Assembly (NCBI RefSeq): GCF_027924405.1
Contig: NZ_AP026978.1
Coordinates: 930,001 to 994,000, forward strand
Direction of reading: 5' to 3'
Length of the DNA: 64,000 nucleotides
DNA from: Nocardia sputorum
GTDB taxonomy: Bacteria > Actinomycetota > Actinomycetes > Mycobacteriales > Mycobacteriaceae
Positions within the stretch are counted from its first letter, which is position 1; every line of letters starts with the position of its first letter. This document shows positions 33,117 through 45,426 of this stretch, piece by piece. The position numbers were made by a program, and so were the translations under genes. The notes under the pieces are model-generated. The model did no database searches. It saw only the letters and a list, made by a program, of their open reading frames with translations, and was not told the origin of the DNA.

Positions 33117-33161
33117 GTCAGTATCCTGACATAGCTTGATCTGTGTCAGAAAACTGACACA
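33116..33161. promoter_or_regulatory. Two TGTCAG/CTGACA operators between marR and the VOC gene
   Basis: Site 1 is TGTCAG-TATC-CTGACA (33116-33131); site 2 is TGTGTCAG-AAAA-CTGACACA (33142-33161). Both are perfect, share the same half-site, and their centres are 28 bases apart. TAGCTT (33132-33137) between them is a likely -10 element for the VOC gene. Two MarR dimers would occlude both promoters. Confidence 0.8.
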
Positions 33162-33179
33162 TAGGAAAGGAGCATCATA

Positions 33180-33548
33180 ATGCCCGCCACCGGCCCCGAC
33201 TTCATCTCGCTGCAAGCGCGCGACCTCGACGCCTCGCAGGCGTTCTACGAGCAGTACCTCGGCCTCGTCCGCTCGCAGACCGGACCTCCGCACGCCGTCG
33301 TCTTCGAGACGAAGCCGATCGCGTTCGCACTCCGCGACGTCGTTCCCGGCACTGATCTCGCATCCGCCGCTCAGCCCGGCATCGGCGCCGCGATCTGGCT
33401 GCACGCCACAGACGTCCAGGCCATTCACGATGCTCTCGTCGCCGACGGTCACACCATCGTCTCCGCGCCGATCGACGGCCCTTTCGGTCGGACATTCACC
33501 TTCGCCGACCCCGACGGCTACCAGATCACTCTCCACGACCGGGCCTGA
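33180..33548 (+). CDS. VOC-family (glyoxalase/bleomycin-resistance type) protein
   Basis: A 122-residue protein of the vicinal oxygen chelate fold: two beta-alpha-beta-beta-beta modules, with FISLQARDLDASQAFYEQYLGL at the start and FGRTFTFADPDGYQITLHD at the end. It may bind or modify a small electrophile or antibiotic; metal ligands are not clear enough to choose. AAGGAG sits seven bases before ATG 33180. It is divergent from a MarR regulator and controlled by the double palindrome between them, so it is probably induced by the compound that it handles. Confidence 0.9.
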   Translation: MPATGPDFISLQARDLDASQAFYEQYLGLVRSQTGPPHAVVFETKPIAFALRDVVPGTDLASAAQPGIGAAIWLHATDVQAIHDALVADGHTIVSAPIDGPFGRTFTFADPDGYQITLHDRA

Positions 33549-33570
33549 CAGGCCGATCGCCACCGGACGA

Positions 33571-33858
33571 TCACCGGCCCCGAAGACGGTTGCGACCGTT
33601 GCTCGAGAATCCTCTTCGGACCGGCGGTCTCAGGCCACACCCTCGTCTGTGGAAAGCCGCTTCACCTTGGGATGTTGCGAATCTGCGCTCCTCAGTGCTA
33701 CGCACGGTGGGTGGCCATCTTTCGGTGAAGATGGGTTCCATCTCGACCGGAGCGCCGACGAACGCCTCGACTTTCGCACGGGTGTCGGCGGTTACGGCGT
33801 AAACCCGGTCCCAATCGCCGCCGGTGAGATCGCGGAGCAGGTTCCGTTCTTGGGCTCA
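33571..33858 (-). pseudogene. Possible coding remnant without a start codon
   Basis: On the minus strand one frame reads protein-like sequence (LLRDLTGGDWDRVYAVTADTR, then VEAFVGAPVEMEPIF) with good third-position GC, but a TGA lies immediately upstream and no start codon is available. It ends at a TGA at 33571-33573 in low-quality sequence. I do not recognise the family. It is read as a fragment of a decayed gene downstream of the next remnant. Confidence 0.3.
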
Positions 33859-33865
33859 CCGCGCG

Positions 33866-34182
33866 TCACCTCCGGGTCGTGACCACCTCGCGCCGGGGGC
33901 TCTCTGTCGGTATCCCCGTGTCGCCGAATGGCACCTGGTTGCTGTACTTCAGTTGACCGTCGCGTCCGACGACAACCAATTGGCCGTCTTCTACCGCCTT
34001 CTTCACAAGCTCCTCAGCTCGGTGGGCCATCGCCTCCGCGCTCGCGTGTGAAGTCGGACCGTCGATCCGCTCGTGCGCAGTCGTGTACGCGTTCGCCCAG
34101 TCCTGGCGCCAGAGGTGAGGTGGGAAATCGCTGCGTGTGGGGCTTCTTCAGCGAGCAGCCAGTCGGCGTCGCTCTGGTACAT
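33866..34182 (-). pseudogene. Frameshifted small gene of unknown function
   Basis: The 5' part starts at ATG 34182 (MYQSDADWLLAEEAPHAAIS). About 23 codons in, coding potential moves to another frame (LWRQDWANAYTTAHERIDGP), which continues through AEAMAHRAEELVKKAVEDGQ and LVVVGRDGQLKYSN to a TGA at 33866. A stop codon precedes the second frame, so the two halves cannot be read as one protein without a frameshift. It diverges from vapB, and its start codon touches the VapB operator region. No family recognised. Confidence 0.5.
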
Positions 34183-34185
34183 GGT

Positions 34186-34203
34186 TGCTACCCTTGGTAG
34201 CAT
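34186..34203 (+). promoter_or_regulatory. vapBC promoter/operator: TGCTACC-CTT-GGTAGCA
   Basis: A perfect seven-base inverted repeat (34186-34202) overlaps TAGCAT (34198-34203), a -10 element lying seven bases before GTG 34211. A VapBC complex bound here would cover the promoter, the usual conditional autorepression of toxin-antitoxin operons. Confidence 0.75.
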
Positions 34204-34210
34204 AAAGGGC

Positions 34211-34468
34211 GTGGGTGGTAGTAAGAAGTACTCGATCAGTCTCCCGGAGGAGCTCGCTGAGCAGGCCCGCGCCCATGTCGGTCCCGGCGGCTTCTCCGCC
34301 TATGTCGCCGAGGCGTTGGAGCAGCGTGTCGCGATGGACAAACTGGGGGAGTTGGTGGCCGACTTCGAGAAGGACGACGAGCCGTTGACTCGTGCGGAGA
34401 TCGATCAGGCGCGGGCGGAGTTGGGCTTCGAGCGGCGGCGTCGGGGTTCGCGTGGATCGGCCGCCTGA
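34211..34468 (+). CDS. vapB: VapB-type antitoxin
   Basis: An 85-residue antitoxin. The N-terminus GGSKKYSISLPEELAEQARAHVG is a ribbon-helix-helix DNA-binding motif; the C-terminal half (DKLGELVADFEKDDEPLTRAEIDQARAELGF) is the toxin-wrapping region, ending in a basic tail. The start at GTG 34211 lies seven bases after a TAGCAT -10 element and immediately after a perfect palindrome, so the message is probably leaderless. ATG 34181 is in frame but would lie upstream of the operator. The stop overlaps the vapC start by one base (TGATG). Confidence 0.87.
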   Translation: MGGSKKYSISLPEELAEQARAHVGPGGFSAYVAEALEQRVAMDKLGELVADFEKDDEPLTRAEIDQARAELGFERRRRGSRGSAA

Positions 34469-34860
34469 TGCCGGATGTGCTGTTCCTCGACAGCGAGGGG
34501 CTGTCCATGCTGTATCGGAAGGATCGCCGCATGCTTGCGTGGGTGCAGGCTGCGAAAGAGGACGGCGTACGAGTGGCCACCACGGCTATGACGACGGTGG
34601 AAGCCGACTACAGCAAGGTGCATGCTGCCCGCATCGCATGGACGTTGTCACAGCTCGATGTTCACGCCGTGACGCGAGAGTTGGCCACGCGGGCCGCTGC
34701 GCTGTTGCGCGAGCATGGCCTTGGCCGGCACAAACACGCGATCGACGCCGTTCTGGCTGCGTCGGCCCGCTCGGTTCGTGGGTTGGCGACGGTGGTGACG
34801 TCGGACCCCGAGGACATGGCGTTGCTGTGCGGTCCGAAGATCGAGATCGTCAAGGTGTGA
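34468..34860 (+). CDS. vapC: VapC-type PIN-domain ribonuclease toxin
   Basis: A 130-residue PIN-domain toxin expected to cleave tRNA or rRNA at specific sites when freed from the antitoxin. The acidic metal-binding set is complete: Asp8 (FLDSEG), Glu45 (TTVEADY), Asp93 (HAIDAVLAA) and Asp113 (TSDPEDM). It overlaps vapB by one base for coupled translation. The module lies between the decayed zone and the convergent kgd gene. M. tuberculosis, as I recall, has relBE beside its kgd, so a toxin-antitoxin module seems recurrent at this locus. All key residues are present, so it is probably active. Confidence 0.9.
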   Translation: MPDVLFLDSEGLSMLYRKDRRMLAWVQAAKEDGVRVATTAMTTVEADYSKVHAARIAWTLSQLDVHAVTRELATRAAALLREHGLGRHKHAIDAVLAASARSVRGLATVVTSDPEDMALLCGPKIEIVKV

Positions 34861-34961
34861 GCTTGTTCGAGGCGTGAGCAGCGATCGGGAGAGCCAACGA
34901 CCTGTCCCGCAGCCCTGAAACCTTGTTCGAACGTCCTAGAACTCAATCCCGCAGAACGAAA

Positions 34962-35001
34962 CCGGCCCGGATCGCTCAAAGGATTGAGCGATCCGGGCCG
35001 G
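34962..35001. terminator. Perfect 18-base hairpin terminator between vapC and kgd
   Basis: The arms 34962-34979 and 34984-35001 (CCGGCCCGGATCGCTCAA) pair perfectly around an AGGA tetraloop. It lies 15 bases beyond the kgd stop and about 100 bases beyond vapC, in a convergent gap. Confidence 0.88.
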
Positions 35002-35016
35002 CGTCACAGCAGGAAA

Positions 35017-38793
<3,777 letters not shown>

Positions 38794-38880
38794 AGCAGGT
38801 GTTCGCCTCATTTCGTTCTTCGCGCTGCGACGTTTGTGACGTGCCCGGCACGGGGATCAGCGGATTGCGCGCCGATGCGC

Positions 38881-38896
38881 CCTATCTGAGGATAGG
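38881..38896 (-). promoter_or_regulatory. Inverted repeat CCTATC-TGAG-GATAGG upstream of kgd
   Basis: A perfect six-base dyad lies about 90 bases before the kgd start and 22 bases after the ABC exporter stop. On the minus strand it contains TATCCT, a possible -10 element. It could be a kgd promoter/operator or a short terminator of the upstream gene; I cannot choose. Confidence 0.35.
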
Positions 38897-38917
38897 CCCA
38901 GCAGCAAATCGGCGGAT

Positions 38918-41900
38918 TCACTGACCACCCGACACCCCCGACCCTATTGGTGACGACCCGTCGTCACCCGAGAATATTCCCTCCGACGCCGCTGCCACTG
39001 CCCATAGCCGGGCATACGGTCCGCCCGCCGCGAGCAGCTCGGCGTGCGGGCCGAATTCCACGATCCGCCCGTGGTCGACCACGGCGATCCGGTCGGCGCG
39101 AGCGGCCGTGCCGAGCCGGTGCGCGACGATCACCGTGGTGCGGTCCCGGGTCAGCGATCGGCTCGCTGCCAGCACCGACGCCTCGGTATCCGGGTCCAGG
39201 GTGGCGGTGGCCTCATCGAGCAGCAGCAAGTCCGGAGCGACCAGTTCGGCGCGGGCGAGCGCGATCAGTTGCCGTTGCCCGGCCGACAGGCCGCGGCCGC
39301 GCTCGCCGACCGGCTGGTGCATCCCGAGCGGGAGCGCGGCGATCATCTCCGCCGCACCCACCGCCGCGGCTGCCGCGGCGATCTCCTCCGGGGTCGCGGA
39401 TGGTTTCCCGAATGCAATGTTGCTCGCCACGTCCCCGGTGAACAGGTGAGCTTCCTGGGGGACGATGCCCAGCCGCGCGCGGTAGTCGGCGAGGCGGTAG
39501 TCGCGCACATCGGCGCCGTCCACCCGGATCGCGCCGGGGGCCACCGGATCCGCCGAGGCTCCGTTCTTCGCCACGGCGGCGGGCCCGCGCCGCGTGCGAC
39601 CGCCCGGATCGGGCGGCAGGTCGTACAGCCGGGCCAGCAGCTTGACCACGGTCGACTTTCCGGCCCCGGTCGGCCCGACCAGGGCGAGGGTGGAACCCGC
39701 TGGTATGCGCAGCGAGACGCCGTCCAGCGCCGGAATGTGACTGCCCGCGTAGTGGAAGCGAACGTCATCGAACGCCACCTCGCCGCGCAGCCTCGCCCCG
39801 ATGGGCACCGGGTCGGCCGGATCGGCGGCGATCGAGGAGGGCGTGCGCAGCAGGTCCCCGATCCGGCGCAGGCCGACCCTGGCCTGCTGGTAGCTGTCGA
39901 AGACCTGGGACAACTGCAGGATCGGCACGAACAGCAGCTCCAGATACAGCACGAACGCGATCAGGGTTCCCGCGCTGGTCGCACCGGAGGCGACATCACG
40001 CGCACCGAAGAACACCACCGCCGCCAACGCGACATCGGCCCATCCCACGACGAACGCGAAGTACAGCGCGATCGCCCGCTGGGCGCGCAACCGGCTGTTG
40101 CGGTAGCGCTGCGAGTATTCCGCGAAGCGACGGGCGGCCCGCGGCTCGTGCCGATTGGCCTGCACCGCCCGCAAACCGGTGACGTTCTCCTGGAAGTCGG
40201 CGTTGACCGCGGACACGTGCTCGCGCGACACGGTGTAGGCGGTGGAGGAAACCCGGCGGAACAGCACCGTCGCGATCAACAGGGCGGGCACCGTCGCCAG
40301 CACGACGAGAGCCAGGGAGACGTCGATGACCAGCAACGCCACCGTGATGCCGACCAGCGTCAGCAGGCCGACCAGGGTGGTGGCGACTCCGGTCTGCAGG
40401 AAGGTCGACAGCGCGTCGACGTCGGTGGTCATCCGCGTCATGATCCGCCCGGACAGTTCCCGTTCGTAGTAGTCCAGGCCGAGCCGTTGCAGATGCGCGA
40501 AGCTGCGGACGCGCAGGGCGAACAGCACCCGTTCCCCGGTGCGCGCGGTGAGCAGCGTGGTGGCCGCGCCGACCGCCCAGCCCGCCGCGGCCAGAACCGT
40601 GCCGAGCAGCGTCGCGCGGACCAGCGCTGCGGCGTCGCCGCCGAGCACGCCGCCGTCGATCGCGTAGCGCACCAGCGGCGGGAAGGCGATCGCGATTGCC
40701 GCGTCCGCGGCCAGCAGCGCCATCACGGTCAGCACCAACCGGCGGACGGGGCGCAGCAGGCGGGCGAGCCGGAAACGCGGATCCGGCTCGCGCAGCCGCT
40801 GCGCGTCCATGCCCGGCTGCTCGGTGGCGGGTGGCAGGAGTTCGATAGTGCGGCGCAGCTCGGGGGTCTCGCTGATATCGGCCGCCGCGCTGCCGAAGCG
40901 GCGACCGGCGGAGCTGTCCGGCGCTCGCCCCTTGGCGGCCGGGGCCGCGTCCACGTGCGGCTCGGGCGCGAGGTGCCCGGCCGGTGCGGGCAACCGGATC
41001 ACGCGATCGGCGTGGGCCAGCGTGGATTCCCGATGCGCGAGGATCAGCGTGGTCCGTCCGCCGCGGTCGGGTAGCGCGTCGAAGATCGCGGCCTCGGTCA
41101 CCGCGTCCACGGCGGAGGTTGCGTCGTCGAGCACCAGGATGCGCGGGCGGGCCAACAGCGTCCTGGCCAGCGCGATCCGCTGGCGCTGGCCGCCGGAGAG
41201 GGTGAGGCCGCGCTCGCCGACCACCGTGTCGTAGCCGTCGGGCAGCTCGGTGATGAACTCGTCGGCCGCGGCCTGGACGGCGGCCTGCCTGATCTCCTCG
41301 TCGGTGGCCTCCGGCCGCCCCAGCGCGATATTGGCCGCGATGGTGTCGGAGAACAGGAACGGATCGTCGAAGACGACGCCGATCGCGGCCCGCAGGTCGG
41401 CGGCGCGCACGTCGGCGATGTCGACGCCCGTGGTTTCGGCGGAACTGGTCCCGGCAGGCGAACTTGCGCGCGCGAACGCGTCGCTCGCGCCCGCGTGCGC
41501 CGGGGCGCCGGTGAACAGCCGGATGCTGCCCGCGTCCGGTGCGTAGAACCGGGGGAGCAGCAGGGCGAGGGTGGACTTGCCCGAGCCCGCCGGACCGATG
41601 ACCGCCACCGTCTCGCCGGGCCGCACGCGCAGGTCCAGTTCGCGCAGTACGGGACGGTCGGGATCGAAACCGAACGTCAAGGCGTCGATCTCGATGCCGA
41701 GCGGTCCGTCCGGCAGCTCCGCGGGCCGCTCGGGGTCGGCGATGACCGGCGCGGTGTCGATCACTTGGAAGACCCGCTCGGCCGCCGCCCTGGTCAGCTG
41801 GGCCATGACGATCACCGAGGAGAGGATCCGCGCGGTGCCGGTCATCACGGCGACATAGGCGGCGAACGCGACGAAGGTGCCGATGCCGATGCTGCCGTGC

Positions 41901-42748
41901 AGTGCGAGCAGGCCGCCGAGCGCGATCACCGCGACCATCCCCAGCTGCGGGATCGTCGCGACGGTCGGCGCGAATCCGGCGTCGATCCGCGCGGCGCGCA
42001 TCCGCTCCGCGAACAGCTTGCGACCGTGCCGCTCCAGCAGATCGACCATCCGCGCTTCCTGACCGAAGCCCTTGACCACCCGCACGCCGGTGACCGTCTC
42101 CTCGACGTGCTGAGCGAGATCGGCGGCGCGCTGCTGCGCCGACCAGGTCGCCGCGTGCAGGCGCGGCCGCATCCGGTAGACGACCAGGCCGATCGCGGGC
42201 ACCACCAGCAGCGCGACGGCGGCCAGCGGCGGAGACAGCCAGGTCATGACCGCGGCGGCGAGCCCGAATTCCAGCAGCGCCATACCGGACAGGGGCACCA
42301 TCGCCAGCAGACCTTGGACCAACTGGAGATCGGTGATCGATCGGGACACCACCTGCCCGGTGCGCAGCGTGTCCTGTCCGACGCCGTCGAGCCGTTGCAA
42401 TGCGCCGAGCAGGTGCACCCGCAACGAGTGCTGCACGTCCAGGGACAGCCGCCCGGCCAGCCAGCGCCGCCCGAATCCGGCCGCGGATCGGCTGACGGCC
42501 AGGACGACGATCAGCCAGGCGACGGCGCTGATCGCCGCCACATCACCGATCCCCGCCGCGTCGACGGCCCGTTTGGTCAGCAGCGGCCCCGCGGTCTCGA
42601 CGATCGCGCCGCCGAGCACCGCCGCCGCGAGCCCGGCGAGCACCGCGCGGTGCGGTAGGCATTCGGCCCACAGCCTGCGTATCCAGCCCGGTCTGCTTCC
42701 CCCGTCCACGTCGTGCGCTCGCCCCCTTTGTCGTACCGCGTTCGTCAT
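38918..42748 (-). CDS. Fused full-length ABC exporter (two membrane and two ATPase domains)
   Basis: A 1276-residue multidrug-exporter-like protein with the order TMD-NBD-TMD-NBD. NBD1 has [23 protein letters not shown] and Walker [13 protein letters not shown], where the catalytic Glu is Asp. NBD2 has [24 protein letters not shown] and [12 protein letters not shown]. This asymmetry is typical of heterodimeric exporters with one degenerate ATP site. The organisation and many segments resemble M. tuberculosis Rv0194. ATG 42748 is used; GTG 42763 adds five residues, and neither has a clear ribosome site. It ends 106 bases before the kgd region and follows a three-gene ABC unit. Confidence 0.9.
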   Translation of the reverse strand: MTNAVRQRGRAHDVDGGSRPGWIRRLWAECLPHRAVLAGLAAAVLGGAIVETAGPLLTKRAVDAAGIGDVAAISAVAWLIVVLAVSRSAAGFGRRWLAGRLSLDVQHSLRVHLLGALQRLDGVGQDTLRTGQVVSRSITDLQLVQGLLAMVPLSGMALLEFGLAAAVMTWLSPPLAAVALLVVPAIGLVVYRMRPRLHAATWSAQQRAADLAQHVEETVTGVRVVKGFGQEARMVDLLERHGRKLFAERMRAARIDAGFAPTVATIPQLGMVAVIALGGLLALHGSIGIGTFVAFAAYVAVMTGTARILSSVIVMAQLTRAAAERVFQVIDTAPVIADPERPAELPDGPLGIEIDALTFGFDPDRPVLRELDLRVRPGETVAVIGPAGSGKSTLALLLPRFYAPDAGSIRLFTGAPAHAGASDAFARASSPAGTSSAETTGVDIADVRAADLRAAIGVVFDDPFLFSDTIAANIALGRPEATDEEIRQAAVQAAADEFITELPDGYDTVVGERGLTLSGGQRQRIALARTLLARPRILVLDDATSAVDAVTEAAIFDALPDRGGRTTLILAHRESTLAHADRVIRLPAPAGHLAPEPHVDAAPAAKGRAPDSSAGRRFGSAAADISETPELRRTIELLPPATEQPGMDAQRLREPDPRFRLARLLRPVRRLVLTVMALLAADAAIAIAFPPLVRYAIDGGVLGGDAAALVRATLLGTVLAAAGWAVGAATTLLTARTGERVLFALRVRSFAHLQRLGLDYYERELSGRIMTRMTTDVDALSTFLQTGVATTLVGLLTLVGITVALLVIDVSLALVVLATVPALLIATVLFRRVSSTAYTVSREHVSAVNADFQENVTGLRAVQANRHEPRAARRFAEYSQRYRNSRLRAQRAIALYFAFVVGWADVALAAVVFFGARDVASGATSAGTLIAFVLYLELLFVPILQLSQVFDSYQQARVGLRRIGDLLRTPSSIAADPADPVPIGARLRGEVAFDDVRFHYAGSHIPALDGVSLRIPAGSTLALVGPTGAGKSTVVKLLARLYDLPPDPGGRTRRGPAAVAKNGASADPVAPGAIRVDGADVRDYRLADYRARLGIVPQEAHLFTGDVASNIAFGKPSATPEEIAAAAAAVGAAEMIAALPLGMHQPVGERGRGLSAGQRQLIALARAELVAPDLLLLDEATATLDPDTEASVLAASRSLTRDRTTVIVAHRLGTAARADRIAVVDHGRIVEFGPHAELLAAGGPYARLWAVAAASEGIFSGDDGSSPIGSGVSGGQ

Positions 42749-42798
42749 CGACGGTACCGACACCGACCGACAAGCCGTTGTTCCCTACCGGCCGTTCA

Positions 42799-43581
42799 TC
42801 ACAGGTCGCGGGTGCGCAGGCTCCACCAGCTCGCGGCGCCGAGCCCGATGTTCCACAGCAGAAGGACCACGACGGCGGCCGGTGCGGGGGCGAGCACGTC
42901 GCTGTCGGGATAGGAGCCGACCGCCACCGTGCCGACGGTGGCGGAGACGGGCAGCACGGTGACGACACCCGGGATGCCGAGACCACGCGCGATCAGCCAG
43001 ATCAGCGGTTCGGCGAGCACGATCCAGCCCAGCAGCAGCGACACCGCCCTGGTCGAGGACCGCAGCAGGATGCCCGCGCTCGCGCCGATCAGCGACCAGC
43101 AGACCGCCGCGAGCAGCCCGCCGCCGAGCACCGCGAAGAACTCCCCGGTGACGGCGAATTTGCTCCGCCCGGCGCCGAACAGCGCGGCGACCGACACCAG
43201 TTCGACAGCGACCGCAGCCGCCAGCGCGCAGCATCCGATGACCAGGAACTTCGCGGCCGCGAGCCGATCGCGGTCGCCGCTGAACAGTGTGGTCACGGCC
43301 ATGCTGTGATACCGGTACTCCGCCCCGGTCGCCACCGCGCCGAAGACGGCGGCCGCCAGCACGACCAGCGCCAGGCCCACGTAGAGCCCGATCGTCGCAG
43401 CGCCCGTGGCCGGTTGGCCGCGCGGATCCGGCGGTCCGGCCAGGCTCGCCGACACCAGGCTCGCGAACAGTGCCACGGCGAGCAGCGCGGCGGCGAGCGT
43501 CCGTCCGCGCGGCATCGTGACGACCTTGCGCACCTCGGAGTTGACGTTCGGCACCAGGTCCGCGGGCAGGATGGCGATCAT
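42799..43581 (-). CDS. ABC-2-type transporter permease
   Basis: A 260-residue membrane protein with about six hydrophobic helices (LAAALLAVALFASLVSASLAG; IGLYVGLALVVLAAAVFGAVA; AVSLLLGWIVLAEPLIWLIA; AAVVVLLLWNIGLGAASWW). The ATG overlaps the stop of the ATPase gene by four bases (ATGA), so the two form one transporter. The cargo is not evident; such pairs export lipids, peptides or antibiotics, or confer antibiotic resistance. It ends 50 bases before the fused exporter gene on the same strand, so read-through is possible. Confidence 0.83.
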   Translation of the reverse strand: MIAILPADLVPNVNSEVRKVVTMPRGRTLAAALLAVALFASLVSASLAGPPDPRGQPATGAATIGLYVGLALVVLAAAVFGAVATGAEYRYHSMAVTTLFSGDRDRLAAAKFLVIGCCALAAAVAVELVSVAALFGAGRSKFAVTGEFFAVLGGGLLAAVCWSLIGASAGILLRSSTRAVSLLLGWIVLAEPLIWLIARGLGIPGVVTVLPVSATVGTVAVGSYPDSDVLAPAPAAVVVLLLWNIGLGAASWWSLRTRDL

Positions 43582-44567
43582 CGTGGGATTCCGTAGGGCA
43601 TCGGCGAGGGTGGCTGGGCGCCGGGCGCGGCGAGGCCCGGATAGTGCGGCGCGGGCGCGGCGGTGGGCTTGGTCAGCGACGCCAGCACGCGGTCGGGGTG
43701 GATCGGGTCGGGCACGATGCTATCGATTCGCACCTGCGCCGCGGTGGCCGCCGTTCTGATCTGCGCTTCGGTCGCCTCGGCGACGGCGAGGCGACCGTCC
43801 GGCCGGATCACCGCGTCGGTGAATCCGCGAGCCGCGAGCATGGTCGCCAACGCGATCGGGGTGGACGCGGCGACGACCAGCCGGTCCGGATGCCCGCGCC
43901 GCAACCGCGCCGGCGTGCCCTGGTACACCACCGCGCCTTCGTTCAGCACGACCAACTGGTCCGCGGCGGGCAGGACGGCGCCGAGACTCTCGCTGGTCAA
44001 CAGGACGCTGCCGCCGCGACGGGTATGCCTGCGCAGGAAGTCCTGCAGCCAGCCGCGTTCTGCGGTGTCCAGCCCCTCCATCGGCTCATCGAGCACCAGC
44101 AGCGGGGGATCGCCGAGCAACGCGGTGGCCAGGGCCAGCCTGGTCTGCTGCCCGATCGACAGAACGCCGATCTTCGTCGAGGCGTGTTCGTCCAGGCCCA
44201 CCAGCTCGAGCGCCTCGGTCACCCGGCTGTCGGCGACGCGCGCCGCGGCGGCGTAGATCCAGAGGTGATCTCGTGCGGTGTGGGCCGGATGCAGGCCGCG
44301 TGGCGCGAGAACGCCGCCGATCACAGCCGCGGAGCCCGCGCCGTCCCGCCGGGAACCGGGCCCGCCGACGGACGCGGTTCCGGCGGTGGGAACGAGCAGC
44401 CCGAGCAGCACCCGCAGAATCGTGGTCTTGCCCGCGCCGCGCGGACCCACCAGCGCGGCGACGGTGCCGGAGGGCACGGTGAAGCTGACGTCCGTCAGCG
44501 CGGTCGCCAGCTCGTACCGCTTGGTCAGGCCACGGACCGCGAACGCGATCGGCCGCGTCCCGCTCAT
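43578..44567 (-). CDS. ABC transporter ATP-binding protein
   Basis: A 329-residue ATPase. Walker A is GPRGAGKTT (about 37-45), the signature region reads LSIGQQTRLALATAL (Ile in place of Gly), and Walker B is LLVLDEPMEGLD. The last ~110 residues form a C-terminal extension of the DrrA/NatA kind, ending in Pro-rich sequence. It overlaps the permease gene by four bases and is overlapped at its own start by the stop of the upstream hypothetical gene. It powers the ABC-2 permease. Confidence 0.9.
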   Translation of the reverse strand: MSGTRPIAFAVRGLTKRYELATALTDVSFTVPSGTVAALVGPRGAGKTTILRVLLGLLVPTAGTASVGGPGSRRDGAGSAAVIGGVLAPRGLHPAHTARDHLWIYAAAARVADSRVTEALELVGLDEHASTKIGVLSIGQQTRLALATALLGDPPLLVLDEPMEGLDTAERGWLQDFLRRHTRRGGSVLLTSESLGAVLPAADQLVVLNEGAVVYQGTPARLRRGHPDRLVVAASTPIALATMLAARGFTDAVIRPDGRLAVAEATEAQIRTAATAAQVRIDSIVPDPIHPDRVLASLTKPTAAPAPHYPGLAAPGAQPPSPMPYGIPR

Positions 44568-45289
44568 CGTGGCGTGGCCGGCGGGCGCGGCTTCGCCGGG
44601 TCGATCGCGGTGAGCGGTTCGGCATCGATGACCAGGTGCCCGGGCCAGGTGGCGGGCGGAGGCCCGAATGCCTTGCGCGCGTTGGTGATCGTGGCCTTGC
44701 CCAGCGCCCGGTTGCCCGCGCCGCCGATCACGGCGCCGATGCCGGCGGGCAGCACCTTGCCCGCCATCAGAGCGGCGCGCTTGGTGATGAACCGGACGAT
44801 GAACCGCTTCAGCAGCGAGTCGTTCATGCTCGACAGTCCGGGGATGCGGTTGGCGAAGGCCGTGCCCCAGTTCTTCGCGGAGCTGCCGACGCTCTTCTGC
44901 ACGATCTGCATGCCGCTCTCGCCCAGCACGACCGCCAGCACCAGCGCCCTGCGTTGCTCCTGGTCCTCCGGGGTGATGCCGTGCACCGAGGCCACCGCCA
45001 GGGTGAACACCGCGGAGGCCTCCATGAAGAAGGTGGTCTCCGCGCTCACCGCCGCGATGGCCGCGACGGTGCCGACGCCGGGGAAGGCGGCGGTCGCGCC
45101 CACCGCGCTGCCGCTGCCGGTCACCGCGAGCAGGTACTGCTTCTCCAGCCGCTCGATGATCTGCGCTGGGCTTTCCTCCGGATGGGAGCGGCGGATTCGG
45201 TCCACGTATTTGGCGACCGCGGGGGCCTGCAGGCGGGACCCGGTGTCGAGCAGCTCGACCACCGTCTTCTCGAACGCGCCTTTGAGCAT
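44564..45289 (-). CDS. Conserved hypothetical protein with hydrophobic core, first gene of ABC operon
   Basis: A 241-residue protein I cannot assign firmly. After a helical N-terminus (FEKTVVELLDTGSRLQAPAV) it has long Ala/Gly-rich hydrophobic stretches (GSAVGATAAFPGVGTVAAIAA; ALVLAVVLGESGMQIV) and a second one near AGKVLPAGIGAVIGGAGNRAL, then a polar C-terminus. The pattern loosely recalls EcsC-like proteins, which are associated with ABC transporters, but this is only a resemblance. AGGAGG lies nine bases before ATG 45289; ATG 45298 directly abuts that site. It overlaps the ATPase gene by four bases. Confidence 0.7.
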   Translation of the reverse strand: MLKGAFEKTVVELLDTGSRLQAPAVAKYVDRIRRSHPEESPAQIIERLEKQYLLAVTGSGSAVGATAAFPGVGTVAAIAAVSAETTFFMEASAVFTLAVASVHGITPEDQEQRRALVLAVVLGESGMQIVQKSVGSSAKNWGTAFANRIPGLSSMNDSLLKRFIVRFITKRAALMAGKVLPAGIGAVIGGAGNRALGKATITNARKAFGPPPATWPGHLVIDAEPLTAIDPAKPRPPATPR

Positions 45290-45426
45290 CGGCGGCATCC
45301 TCCTCTTCCGGTCTGCTGGGTAGAACTGTATGGCACCGGTTGCCGTCAGCTCGTCATGACAACGAAGTACCCAGCCGCATCGGTTCCACCGGCGGCTGCC
45401 GCGCTTTCGACCCGGACGGGGCGCTG

